Below are positions 1 to 5,301 of a DNA stretch of 11,646 bases, one piece after another. The stretch lies in the NCBI GenBank assembly GCA_038891515.1, contig JAWAEB010000047.1, positions 1 to 11,646 of the forward strand, read 5' to 3'. Made by a program: the position numbers and the translations under genes. The notes below the pieces were generated by a model. The model did no database searches. It had not been told where the DNA came from and saw nothing but the letters and a program-made list of their open reading frames with translations. The number at the start of each line of letters is the position of its first letter. Position 1 is the stretch's first letter. This stretch comes from HRBIN01 sp038891515 (GTDB lineage: Archaea > Thermoproteota > Nitrososphaeria_A > Caldarchaeales > Caldarchaeaceae).

Positions 1-108
1 TTGAACAAATAGGTCTGCCAGTGATTTGTTTGGAATTTCTATCTCATGCCTCACTCCGGGGGGATAGTGTTGCCGCCATATTGCACCAGTTACAAGCCCT
101 ATGGACAT
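1..108 (-). CDS. Acyl-CoA synthetase (AMP-forming), N-terminal fragment, cut by window edge
   Basis: Reading the minus strand from ATG at 108 gives 36 uninterrupted residues to the window edge. Residues 11-36 contain WRQHYPPGVRHEI followed by EIPNKSLADLF. This matches the usual opening of long-chain acyl-CoA ligases of the ANL superfamily (a W-x-x-x-YP-x-GV segment, then a basic/acidic stretch and a 'sL-x-eLf' helix before the adenylation domain). Family members activate fatty or aryl acids with ATP and CoA. None of the AMP-binding motifs are in the window, so the substrate cannot be guessed. The start is well supported: an in-frame TGA lies two codons upstream of the ATG, and the AT-rich element at 135-145 lies about 30 nt upstream. 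The gene is divergent from the one starting at 174. The call rests on a short stretch read by eye. Confidence 0.7.
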   Translation of the reverse strand, partial: MSIGLVTGAIWRQHYPPGVRHEIEIPNKSLADLFVQ

Positions 109-134
109 GCATCACCAATATGAGCTTGGAGTAG

Positions 135-145
135 AAAAGTTTTAT
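135..145. promoter_or_regulatory. Shared TATA-like element for a divergent pair
   Basis: The near-palindrome AAAAGTTTTAT is the only strong AT-rich block in the 65-nt gap between the divergent starts at 108 (minus) and 174 (plus). Its centre is about 31 nt from one start and 35 nt from the other. Archaeal TATA boxes sit roughly 26 nt upstream of transcription starts, so it could serve both genes with leaders of about 5-9 nt. Because it reads similarly on both strands, one TBP site may fire in both directions. This is inferred from position and composition only. Confidence 0.5.
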
Positions 146-173
146 GCTGGGCGGATAGCTGAGCTAGGCTGGT

Positions 174-533
174 ATGGTCTCCATAGTTTACAGCCCTATT
201 AAGGAAATAATCGTCATGGAGTATATCAAATACCCCAACGCGGAGGAGCTTATACGGAATATGGTGCTCGCACCTGGACAGCCTGCCGTACTTTACTGGG
301 CTGAGGGCGTGGTCTTTCTGCCGGTTCCCGTGAATATGAACAACGAGAAGATAGTGGATGAGATGATGAAAGGGCGGCTCTACTGGTTTATCGTATCCTT
401 CGCACCTATGAAGAGCTATAGCCCAATGCTGGCCGCCGAGAAGGGGCCAGAGGCCATGGTGATTAATGTCTCACGGAGCAAGGTGTTAAGCGAGGCTGCC
501 AGATGGCTGAAGGATAGACTTGCTGAGGGCTAA
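174..533 (+). CDS. Conserved-looking hypothetical protein, 119 aa
   Basis: I do not recognise this family. The product is a small soluble alpha/beta-looking protein with no signal peptide, membrane segment, cysteine motif or obvious catalytic motif. Visible segments are YPNAEELIRNM (helix), two hydrophobic strands around AVLYWAEGVVFLPVPV, a YWFIVSFAPM strand, and a C-terminal amphipathic helix (VLSEAARWLKDRLAEG). The alternation of strands and helices and the clean open frame favour a real gene. ATG 174 lies about 35 nt from the TATA-like block at 135-145, which would give a short-leader mRNA as for other first genes here. ATG 216 is an alternative (105 aa, starting MEYIKYPN), with a weak purine run before it. 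The 3' end overlaps the convergent taw2 gene by 48 nt (486-533). Confidence 0.65.
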   Translation: MVSIVYSPIKEIIVMEYIKYPNAEELIRNMVLAPGQPAVLYWAEGVVFLPVPVNMNNEKIVDEMMKGRLYWFIVSFAPMKSYSPMLAAEKGPEAMVINVSRSKVLSEAARWLKDRLAEG

Positions 534-1307
534 CAAGTCTAGAACCCAGTGGGCCATCCTAGCAGAGTAGCTCTTAACCATCCTATAGTTAATGAGCCTC
601 AGGCTGAGCCCTTGTTGTGCCGCTATGGAGGTGCATTCTTGGAAGAGCTGTTGCCACCCAGCGTTTCTACCAGCTAGTTCGTGGAAGTGGATGACCGAGC
701 CAGAGGGTTTGCACAGCCTCAGGGCCGTGGGGATAAACTCGATGGTCCCCTTGAGATAACCCATGACAACCCTGTCGGCCCCGCCCACAAGCCCGTAGCT
801 GGGACTGTTGCGTGCGTCGTCCAGTATGGGCGTGACCCTGCCTTCCAACTTGTTGAGATGGATATTTCTCACAAGATATTCATACGCTGTGGGGTTTATC
901 TCAAAGGCGTAGACATGCTTCGGCGAGGCCTTCACGGCTATGGGGACTGTGAACTGTCCTACACCTGCAAACATATCCACTACGACCTCACCGGGTCTCA
1001 CCTGTGAGGCTAGCCTCATCCTTTCATGACTGTTTCCGAGGGAGAACATGAGTTTGAGCACATCTAAGAGGTAGCAGCAGCCATACTCCACATGCAACGT
1101 CTCAGTCTCGTTGGAGCCAGCCAAGACCCTCGCATTGGGAGTCCTCATAGGACCGGTTACTCCATAAACCCTGACCACTGAGCGTATATGAGGGTACTTG
1201 GAGAGGATAAGCTGGCCCACCGTATCCTCCTGCATCACAGAATTTTCGGCTATCCTCACCACAGCTATGTCGCCTATGAACTTGAGGCTAAAGTCTCGAC
1301 CGCCCAC
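486..1307 (-). CDS. taw2: tRNA(Phe) wybutosine-pathway aminocarboxypropyltransferase, Taw2/TYW2-like (Trm5 superfamily)
   Basis: A class I SAM-dependent enzyme of the Trm5/TYW2 superfamily. TYW2/Taw2 transfers the 3-amino-3-carboxypropyl group of SAM to C7 of 4-demethylwyosine at position 37 of tRNA(Phe). The N-terminal half carries the family block: RVYGVTGPMRTPN (46-58), LAGSNETETLHVEYG (62-76) and MFSLGNSHER (87-96). Motif I is DMFAGVG (111-117) and the acidic strand-2 end is FEIN (135-138). Two points favour TYW2 over Trm5 methyltransferase. It has MFS-x-GN in place of the Trm5 'SpRL' type segment. It also has DRVVMGYLKGT (178-188), where Trm5 carries an asparagine-proline type motif (N-L/P-P). 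The start is GTG 1307, about 26 nt from the centre of the TATA-like element at 1329-1338, which suggests a leaderless mRNA; a purine run (AGGGAG) also precedes it. At 273 aa the length is normal. The last 20 or so residues lie beyond the conserved HWVLDLL strand and overlap the gene at 174-533. Confidence 0.8.
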   Translation of the reverse strand: MGGRDFSLKFIGDIAVVRIAENSVMQEDTVGQLILSKYPHIRSVVRVYGVTGPMRTPNARVLAGSNETETLHVEYGCCYLLDVLKLMFSLGNSHERMRLASQVRPGEVVVDMFAGVGQFTVPIAVKASPKHVYAFEINPTAYEYLVRNIHLNKLEGRVTPILDDARNSPSYGLVGGADRVVMGYLKGTIEFIPTALRLCKPSGSVIHFHELAGRNAGWQQLFQECTSIAAQQGLSLRLINYRMVKSYSARMAHWVLDLLALSKSILQPSGSLA

Positions 1308-1328
1308 GTTTCTCCCTATATGCTAAGA

Positions 1329-1338
1329 CTTAATAAAG
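1329..1338. promoter_or_regulatory. Shared TATA-like element, taw2 / eS25 divergent promoter
   Basis: CTTAATAAAG (CTTTATTAAG on the minus strand) sits in the 60-nt gap between the divergent starts of taw2 (GTG 1307) and eS25 (TTG 1368). Its centre is 26 nt from the taw2 start, so taw2 would be leaderless, and about 34 nt from the eS25 start, leaving a leader of about 8 nt. There is no second good AT-rich block in the gap, so one element probably serves both genes. Confidence 0.55.
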
Positions 1339-1367
1339 GGTGGGCACGCTCGGGTCACGATAGAGCC

Positions 1368-1760
1368 TTGGGCGGTCCCAAAAAACCCACCATGACGCAG
1401 GCCTCGAAGGAAAAGAAAACGCCGGAAAAGAAAGAGGCTGCACCTGAGAAGAGCATTCTAGGCCTCACACTCCCAGATGGAGTTGAGTTGGTCTCATTTG
1501 TGAGGGGCTCCAAGTATGTCACACCCTTCCTTTTGGCTGAAAAGTTTGGTGTGAGACTCTCCATAGCCAAGAAGGCTTTGGCGGAGCTGGCCGCCCGTGG
1601 TGTTGTGAGACAAGTTGTCGGAAGCAACCGGCTCAGGATATATCAGCCAGCGGCTCCCACACCATCTCAGAAGCAAGAGGAGGTGCAAAAGGTGAAGCCC
1701 GCCAAGGCTAGAGTGAAGAGGTCTGCTGGGGATAAAGCCTCAGCCTCACCCCCTGGCTAG
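1368..1760 (+). CDS. rps25e: 30S ribosomal protein eS25, with C-terminal extension (TTG start)
   Basis: Small winged-helix ribosomal protein of the 30S subunit, present in TACK archaea and eukaryotes. Residues 38-94 form the conserved domain: a central YVTPFLLAEKFGV (50-62), the recognition helix IAKKALAELAARGVVRQV (66-83), then NRLRIYQP (87-94). This matches the eS25 pattern of 'K-Y-i-T-p-s-v-L' followed by 'A-k-x-x-L-x-e-L-e-x-k-G'. I start at TTG 1368 because the resulting N-terminus (MGGPKKPT, then a Lys/Glu-rich arm) copies the MGGKKKPT-type opening of archaeal eS25. The ATG at 1392 would remove it, and starts further upstream would run through the promoter. After the domain there is a 36-residue Ala/Pro/Lys-rich tail (95-130), longer than I expect for archaeal eS25. 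The last 53 nt overlap the convergent cyclophilin-like gene. Confidence 0.85.
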   Translation: MGGPKKPTMTQASKEKKTPEKKEAAPEKSILGLTLPDGVELVSFVRGSKYVTPFLLAEKFGVRLSIAKKALAELAARGVVRQVVGSNRLRIYQPAAPTPSQKQEEVQKVKPAKARVKRSAGDKASASPPG

Positions 1761-2103
1761 CTTTCTCCAGAATCTCCGCACCTGTGGCTATCTTTCCCAC
1801 CCTAACGGTCTGTGCCCTTGCCGCATGTTCTCTGAAGGCTATTCCGAGAATCTTGGTGGGTGGCCAGTAGAATATATCGCCGGTGGTCAAGCTTGATGTG
1901 GTTTTCTCAGCTCCCATGTTTATGTCTGTCAGGATGTAAATGGCTGACTCCCACTTGGCTATATATCCCTCTATGGGCATCTTCTTCAGAATGTATGTCA
2001 CAGTGTTAGGTGCTAGAAATCTATGCAATTCGCCTTTAAGGGTACAGAGCCTCTCCACATCCACCACCACAGCTATTCTCGCAGTAGGCAAACTACTCAC
2101 CAT
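1708..2103 (-). CDS. Cyclophilin-fold protein of the TM1367 type
   Basis: A 131-residue protein matching the small cyclophilin-like beta-barrel family typified by Thermotoga TM1367. The hallmark is the GDIFYWPPTKILGIAF segment (75-90), equivalent to the family's GDi-x-YWPPg-x-alxixF, preceded by KMPIEGYIAKWESAIYIL (41-58), the usual 'lPi-x-x-x-x-x-W-g-x-eIYf' strand pair. Its biochemical role in the family is not established; the fold resembles peptidyl-prolyl isomerases, but activity should not be assumed. ATG 2103 lies inside the last codons of apgM, 11 nt before the apgM stop ends, so translation is probably coupled to apgM on one mRNA. A reading frame extends further upstream (to 2259), but that part lies wholly inside apgM and does not resemble the family. 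The C-terminus overlaps the convergent eS25 gene by 53 nt. Confidence 0.78.
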   Translation of the reverse strand: MVSSLPTARIAVVVDVERLCTLKGELHRFLAPNTVTYILKKMPIEGYIAKWESAIYILTDINMGAEKTTSSLTTGDIFYWPPTKILGIAFREHAARAQTVRVGKIATGAEILEKASQGVRLRLYPQQTSSL

Positions 2104-3337
2104 ACATCTCCATCTTGCCCAGATAGTTGGAGATGATGGGCATGATATCCACTCCACGAATCCTGTGAAGCCCACCCCTAGAGCAGGAGACCTCGTCAAA
2201 CCTCTCCACACAGTCTCTTCGTACATCCGGACCCCAGATAAGAATAGGGACTGGGTCACCTCTATGCTCGCCTATCTCTGACGGTGTCGTATGGTCTCCT
2301 GTCACGGCTATGTAAATTTCCCCAGAGCCTGCCAACTCATAGAGTGGGCCTAGGGATTGTGAGACCCTCTCAATCATCTCCTTCTTCCTTGCTGGATTAC
2401 GGTCATGGCTAGCTGTATCAGTTGCCTTCACATGCAAGAGGACGAGGTCATAGCTCTTCACGGCACTCATAACCGCCTGAACCTTAGCCCCAAGGTCTGT
2501 GTCATAGGTCCCTGTGGCGCCAGCTACATCCATCACATCAAAGCCTGCAGCCCTACATACTCCCCTGTAGAGCGCCCCACCCGCCACCACGGCACACCCC
2601 ACACCAAACCTCTGTTGAATGGGCTGAAGGGCTCTAAACTGGCCAGCACCCCTCAGGATGAGGTGGTTGGCCGGAGGCAAACCACTTCCAATCCTCTTCC
2701 TATTTATCTCATGGTTCGCCAGTACTTGGGAGGCTTTCCTAAGGAAGGTGATGAGGATCTCCGACGTTGTCCTAGCCTCCTCAGTGGAATCCATGGGGTT
2801 GGGCTCGATCACCCTAGCGCCTTCCTGATGTGGGTCTGTATCAGCCACCCTGGGCGAAAGATGGGAGCCTCTCAAGACCAGCACACCTCTATGCTCCACG
2901 GTGGGCTTGAAGATTATCCTCACATCCGGATGATCTGGCAAGCTCATCTCTGACAAATCCCTTGCTAGAGCGGCTGACTCCTCGCTGGTTATTCGTCCAG
3001 CCCTTCTATCCACTATAACCCCATCAGGTCCTACGGTGGCAAAGTTGCATCGGAATGCTACGTCGCCGCTCCTCAGATCTATCCCAGCACCTAGGGCCTC
3101 AAAAGGGCCCCGTCCCGGATAATTGTCAAACGGATTGTAGCCAAGGATTGCTAGGTGCCCTGTGTCGCTCCCATTGGGCAGCCCAGGTGAGATCACATCC
3201 ACCAACCCAGTCTCACCCTCTACGGCAAGCCTATCCAATAGCTGCTTCCTAGCAATCTGCAGGGGTGTCATGCCCGAGAGGGTCTTACAGGGACGGTCCC
3301 CCAAGCCATCCATTATGAGTATAACCGCCTTCATCAT
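2093..3337 (-). CDS. apgM: 2,3-bisphosphoglycerate-independent phosphoglycerate mutase, archaeal type
   Basis: Interconverts 3- and 2-phosphoglycerate in glycolysis/gluconeogenesis; cytosolic alkaline-phosphatase-superfamily metalloenzyme. All landmarks of the archaeal ApgM family are present. MDGLGDRP (9-16) carries the first metal ligand, D10. NGSDTGHLAILGYNP (55-69) has the phosphorylated serine, S57, followed by PGRGPFEALGAGI (74-86). HVKATDTASHD (302-312) supplies D307 and H311, and TGDHTTPSEIGEHRGDPVP (346-364) supplies D348, H349 and H358. The length, 414 aa, is typical. Two ATGs are adjacent (3337 and 3334). The palindromic TATA-like CCTTATACAAGG on the minus strand (3354-3365) is centred 22 nt upstream, implying a leaderless or nearly leaderless message. 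The gene is divergent from radA across a 200-nt gap with an inverted repeat and is followed by the coupled cyclophilin-fold gene. Confidence 0.94.
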   Translation of the reverse strand: MMKAVILIMDGLGDRPCKTLSGMTPLQIARKQLLDRLAVEGETGLVDVISPGLPNGSDTGHLAILGYNPFDNYPGRGPFEALGAGIDLRSGDVAFRCNFATVGPDGVIVDRRAGRITSEESAALARDLSEMSLPDHPDVRIIFKPTVEHRGVLVLRGSHLSPRVADTDPHQEGARVIEPNPMDSTEEARTTSEILITFLRKASQVLANHEINRKRIGSGLPPANHLILRGAGQFRALQPIQQRFGVGCAVVAGGALYRGVCRAAGFDVMDVAGATGTYDTDLGAKVQAVMSAVKSYDLVLLHVKATDTASHDRNPARKKEMIERVSQSLGPLYELAGSGEIYIAVTGDHTTPSEIGEHRGDPVPILIWGPDVRRDCVERFDEVSCSRGGLHRIRGVDIMPIISNYLGKMEMYGE

Positions 3338-3353
3338 ATCCCAAACGCTTGGG

Positions 3354-3365
3354 CCTTGTATAAGG
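3354..3365 (-). promoter_or_regulatory. TATA-like element for apgM
   Basis: On the minus strand this reads CCTTATACAAGG, centred about 22 nt upstream of the first apgM ATG. It is the best AT-rich block near that start. The spacing fits an archaeal TATA box and a leaderless transcript. It is itself nearly palindromic. Confidence 0.5.
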
Positions 3366-3381
3366 ATATCTAGGTAGCGGC

Positions 3382-3473
3382 TCTGTTAACTTAGGTATTT
3401 CGATGTAGGGATTATTCCTTCCTAAGGCTTAGAGCGATGAAATCTCGCCTACCATAATACCTAAGTTAACAGA
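3382..3473. repeat. 18-bp perfect inverted repeat between apgM and radA
   Basis: The left arm, TCTGTTAACTTAGGTATT (3382-3399), is repeated exactly in reverse complement at 3456-3473, with 56 nt between. Each arm holds a GTTAAC palindrome. A weaker extension (ATG-TAGG against ATG-GTAGG) continues inward from each arm with one indel. The arms sit symmetrically outside the two divergent core promoters. The left arm centre is about 31 nt from the apgM TATA centre, and the right arm centre about 35 nt from the radA TATA centre, both in the same orientation relative to their gene. This reads best as two copies of one transcription-factor site. A large hairpin or the ends of a tiny decayed element are alternatives. 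Confidence 0.85.
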
Positions 3474-3495
3474 ACCCAGCTTGGCCCGGCAATGC

Positions 3496-3503
3496 TTTTT
3501 AAA
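3496..3503 (+). promoter_or_regulatory. TATA box for radA
   Basis: TTTTTAAA, within GCTTTTTAAAC, is centred about 38 nt before the radA ATG at 3538. The predicted transcription start is near 3526, leaving a leader of about 12 nt. The position also rules out the in-frame TTG at 3481, which would lie upstream of the promoter. Confidence 0.65.
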
Positions 3504-3537
3504 CAGTAGAGAAACCAGTGTATTGGAGCCTTCACGG

Positions 3538-4515
3538 ATGGCGCTTAGGGAACACAAATACAGAGATATAGAGGAGCTTCCGGGAGTGGGGCCTGCCACC
3601 GCTGAGAAGCTGAGGGAGCTGGGCTTCACAACCGTTGAGTCTATTGCAACCGCTGCCGTTTCGGAGATTGTGGCGGCAGGCTTTAGTGAGAAGAGAGCTC
3701 TCGAACTCATATCCTCTGCAAGGGAGGCGATCGAAGTAACGTGGGTGACGGCAAAGGAGCTGGCCGAATTGAAGACACAGATTGGAAGGATTACCACCGG
3801 CAGCAAGAGACTTGACGGACTGATAGGCGGTGGTGTGGAAACCCAAGCCATAACCGAGTTCTATGGCGAGTTCGGCTCGGGAAAGTCCCAGCTTTGCCAC
3901 CAGCTCTCGGTAAATGTCCAGTTGCCTGTCTCAAGGGGCGGCTTAAATGCCTCAGCCCTCTACATAGACACTGAAAATACTTTCAGGCCCGAGAGGATAG
4001 CTGCTATGGCTAGTCATCTGGGGCTTGACCCTGAAAAGGCGGCCGAGAAGATAATATACGCCGAGGCATACACGAGCGACCATCAGATGCTCCTCTTGGA
4101 AAAGGCTGACAGGGTGATAAAGGAAAACAATGTAAAGCTGGTCATAGTGGATTCTCTTACGGCACATTTCAGAAGCGAGTATCTAGGGAGGCAGCTGCTG
4201 GCGGAGAGGCAGCAGAAGCTGAACAAGCACATGCATAAGCTGATAAGGCTGTCCCGTGCCTTCAACGCTGCGGCTGTGGTCACCAATCAGGTGATGTCCA
4301 AGCCTGATGATTTTTTCAGCCAATCAGCGGTCTATCCTGTGGGAGGTCACATCGTTGGCCACACCAGCCACACCCGTGTCCTCATTAAGAAGGTTATGGG
4401 AAAGCGGAATAGGATTGCCAGACTAGTCTCTAGCCCATACCTACCAGAGGGCGAAACTGTCTTTACCATAACCGAGAATGGTGTCGAGGATTTGGAGGAG
4501 AGTGAGGTGAGGTAA
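3538..4515 (+). CDS. radA: DNA repair and recombination protein RadA
   Basis: Archaeal RecA/Rad51 recombinase; forms ATP-dependent filaments on single-stranded DNA and catalyses strand exchange. The N-terminal DNA-binding domain has a helix-hairpin-helix, ELPGVGPATAEKLRELGF (13-30). The ATPase core follows: Walker A GEFGSGKS (110-117), Walker B LVIVDS (201-206), the LGRQLLAERQQKLN segment (216-229), VVTNQV (247-252) and the L2 loop with VGGHIVGH (268-275). At 325 aa from ATG 3538 the length is normal for RadA. An in-frame TTG at 3481 would add 19 unrelated residues and lies upstream of the TATA box. The linker motif that docks neighbouring subunits, usually F-x-x-A, reads W69-V-T-A72 here. 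A GTG-initiated small gene starts 2 nt after the stop, so the two are likely co-transcribed. Confidence 0.98.
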   Translation: MALREHKYRDIEELPGVGPATAEKLRELGFTTVESIATAAVSEIVAAGFSEKRALELISSAREAIEVTWVTAKELAELKTQIGRITTGSKRLDGLIGGGVETQAITEFYGEFGSGKSQLCHQLSVNVQLPVSRGGLNASALYIDTENTFRPERIAAMASHLGLDPEKAAEKIIYAEAYTSDHQMLLLEKADRVIKENNVKLVIVDSLTAHFRSEYLGRQLLAERQQKLNKHMHKLIRLSRAFNAAAVVTNQVMSKPDDFFSQSAVYPVGGHIVGHTSHTRVLIKKVMGKRNRIARLVSSPYLPEGETVFTITENGVEDLEESEVR

Positions 4516-4517
4516 GC

Positions 4518-4886
4518 GTGATCATACCGTCGTCAGAGATACGGATTTTCCTCAACCAGCTCTTCCAAGGACACATAGCGGAGTCAGAGCGCATCCTAGC
4601 CTCGCTAAAGGCTAAGTACCCCGCAGAGGCCAGATACTTCCAAGCCCTTGAGGGAATTCTTCACTCATATGTCAACGATGACCATGACTCGCTCATATTC
4701 ACAATCTATAGGAGGAGGGAGCTCTGGAGGAGGAGGGCCGATATAGGTAAATATATAGAGAAACTGGCGAAAAGGGCCGACACGGTTGACAGTTATTTCA
4801 GCGCGTGGGTTGAGGTTATAAGGCTCTTGGACAGGGTGGCCAAACCCCACAAACTAGCCCAGAAGGTTGAAGAAGATAATCCATGA
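4518..4886 (+). CDS. Small all-helical hypothetical protein in operon with radA, 122 aa
   Basis: I do not recognise a named family. The sequence looks entirely alpha-helical and TPR-like: FLNQLFQGHIAESERILASL (11-30), then RYFQALEGILHSYV (39-52), a strongly basic helix with YRRRELWRRRADIGKYIEKL (64-83), and a final FSAWVEVIRLLDRVAKPHKL (94-113). There are no membrane segments, cysteines or catalytic signatures. Repeat-like helices and the basic patch at 65-73 suggest a scaffold binding protein or nucleic acid. The start is GTG 4518, two nucleotides after the radA stop, with GAGGTGAGG inside the end of radA as a good ribosome-binding site. The tight coupling suggests a role linked to RadA filaments or DNA repair, which is inference from position. 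The 3' end overlaps the convergent membrane-protein gene by 33 nt. Confidence 0.75.
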   Translation: MIIPSSEIRIFLNQLFQGHIAESERILASLKAKYPAEARYFQALEGILHSYVNDDHDSLIFTIYRRRELWRRRADIGKYIEKLAKRADTVDSYFSAWVEVIRLLDRVAKPHKLAQKVEEDNP

Positions 4887-5216
4887 AACTAGGAAAACTC
4901 CTGCATAGCCTCCCGCACCGTTGAGATAGGTCTTCCGCCTGCCGCTCCGAGAGAACCTTAGCATACCCTCAGATAGTAAGATATAGAGTAGGATAGCTGA
5001 CAAGATTATCGTAATAGGTCCTTGGGCCAACTGTATGGAGAGTAGGGCAGCGGCGTAGCCATATATCAGCCCTACAGCCACCTTGAGCCAGTAGATTATG
5101 TCGTCAACCCTCACAACCCTATGGGCCATGTGCCATGAGATAAATGTGATTTGTGCGGCTTTCGATAGAAGTGTTTCGCCCAAGTTGGCCGGCTGTACGG
5201 TATCCTCCTCTGCCAA
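4854..5216 (-). CDS. Small three-helix membrane protein, EMC6-like
   Basis: A 120-residue integral membrane protein. After a polar N-terminus of about 40 residues come three likely membrane helices: about 43-63 (WLKVAVGLIYGYAAALL), 68-88 (ITIILSAILLYILLSEGM) and 101-119 (AGGYAGVFLVSWIIFFNLL). A short basic loop, RSGRRKTYLNG (90-100), lies before the third helix. This layout, with a charged 'K-x-Y-x-x-G' loop leading into a final W-rich helix, resembles archaeal homologues of EMC6, the conserved small subunit of the ER membrane complex insertase. The match is by architecture and feel, not by a decisive motif, so a different small membrane family is possible. The start is TTG 5216; no ATG exists in frame upstream, and the first internal Met (M30) would remove plausible coding sequence. 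It converges on and overlaps the gene at 4518-4886 by 33 nt and is divergent from the NEMF gene. Confidence 0.6.
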   Translation of the reverse strand: MAEEDTVQPANLGETLLSKAAQITFISWHMAHRVVRVDDIIYWLKVAVGLIYGYAAALLSIQLAQGPITIILSAILLYILLSEGMLRFSRSGRRKTYLNGAGGYAGVFLVSWIIFFNLLG

Positions 5217-5244
5217 GCCACCATCAGCATGATCGGATGCAAGG

Positions 5245-5252
5245 CTTTACAG
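5245..5252. promoter_or_regulatory. Weak TATA-like element between the EMC6-like and NEMF genes
   Basis: CTTTACAG is the best AT-rich block in the 85-nt divergent gap. For the plus strand it predicts transcription from about 5274, with a leader of about 28 nt carrying AGGTG (5294-5298) as ribosome-binding site before ATG 5302. For the minus strand it predicts a start near 5223, about 7 nt before the TTG at 5216. It is a poor match to consensus. Confidence 0.3.
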
Positions 5253-5301
5253 TCATAAGGTGGATCTATGATGGGATAGGTGTGCGTCCTCTAGGTGTGT
5301 G

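Noticed and set aside
486..1307. Assignment as Trm5 (tRNA m1G37 methyltransferase).
   Set aside because: The Trm5 N-L/P-P motif is replaced by VMGYLKG and the MFS-x-GN segment is TYW2-like, so Taw2 is the better call, though an experimental test is lacking.
2104..2259. Upstream extension of the cyclophilin-like reading frame.
   Set aside because: It lies entirely inside apgM, has no family similarity, and the ATG at 2103 gives a normal-length protein with a coupled start.
2405..3377. Plus-strand open frames opposite apgM.
   Set aside because: They are antisense shadows of a strongly supported gene, with no recognisable motifs, biased composition and no promoter.
3429..3480. Possible C/D-box RNA within the radA/apgM gap (GCGATGA at 3434).
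   Set aside because: The box is imperfect and no CTGA box follows at a suitable distance; the inverted repeat accounts for the structure better.
3481..3537. Earlier in-frame TTG for radA adding 19 residues.
   Set aside because: It is upstream of the predicted TATA box, and the added residues do not resemble RadA.
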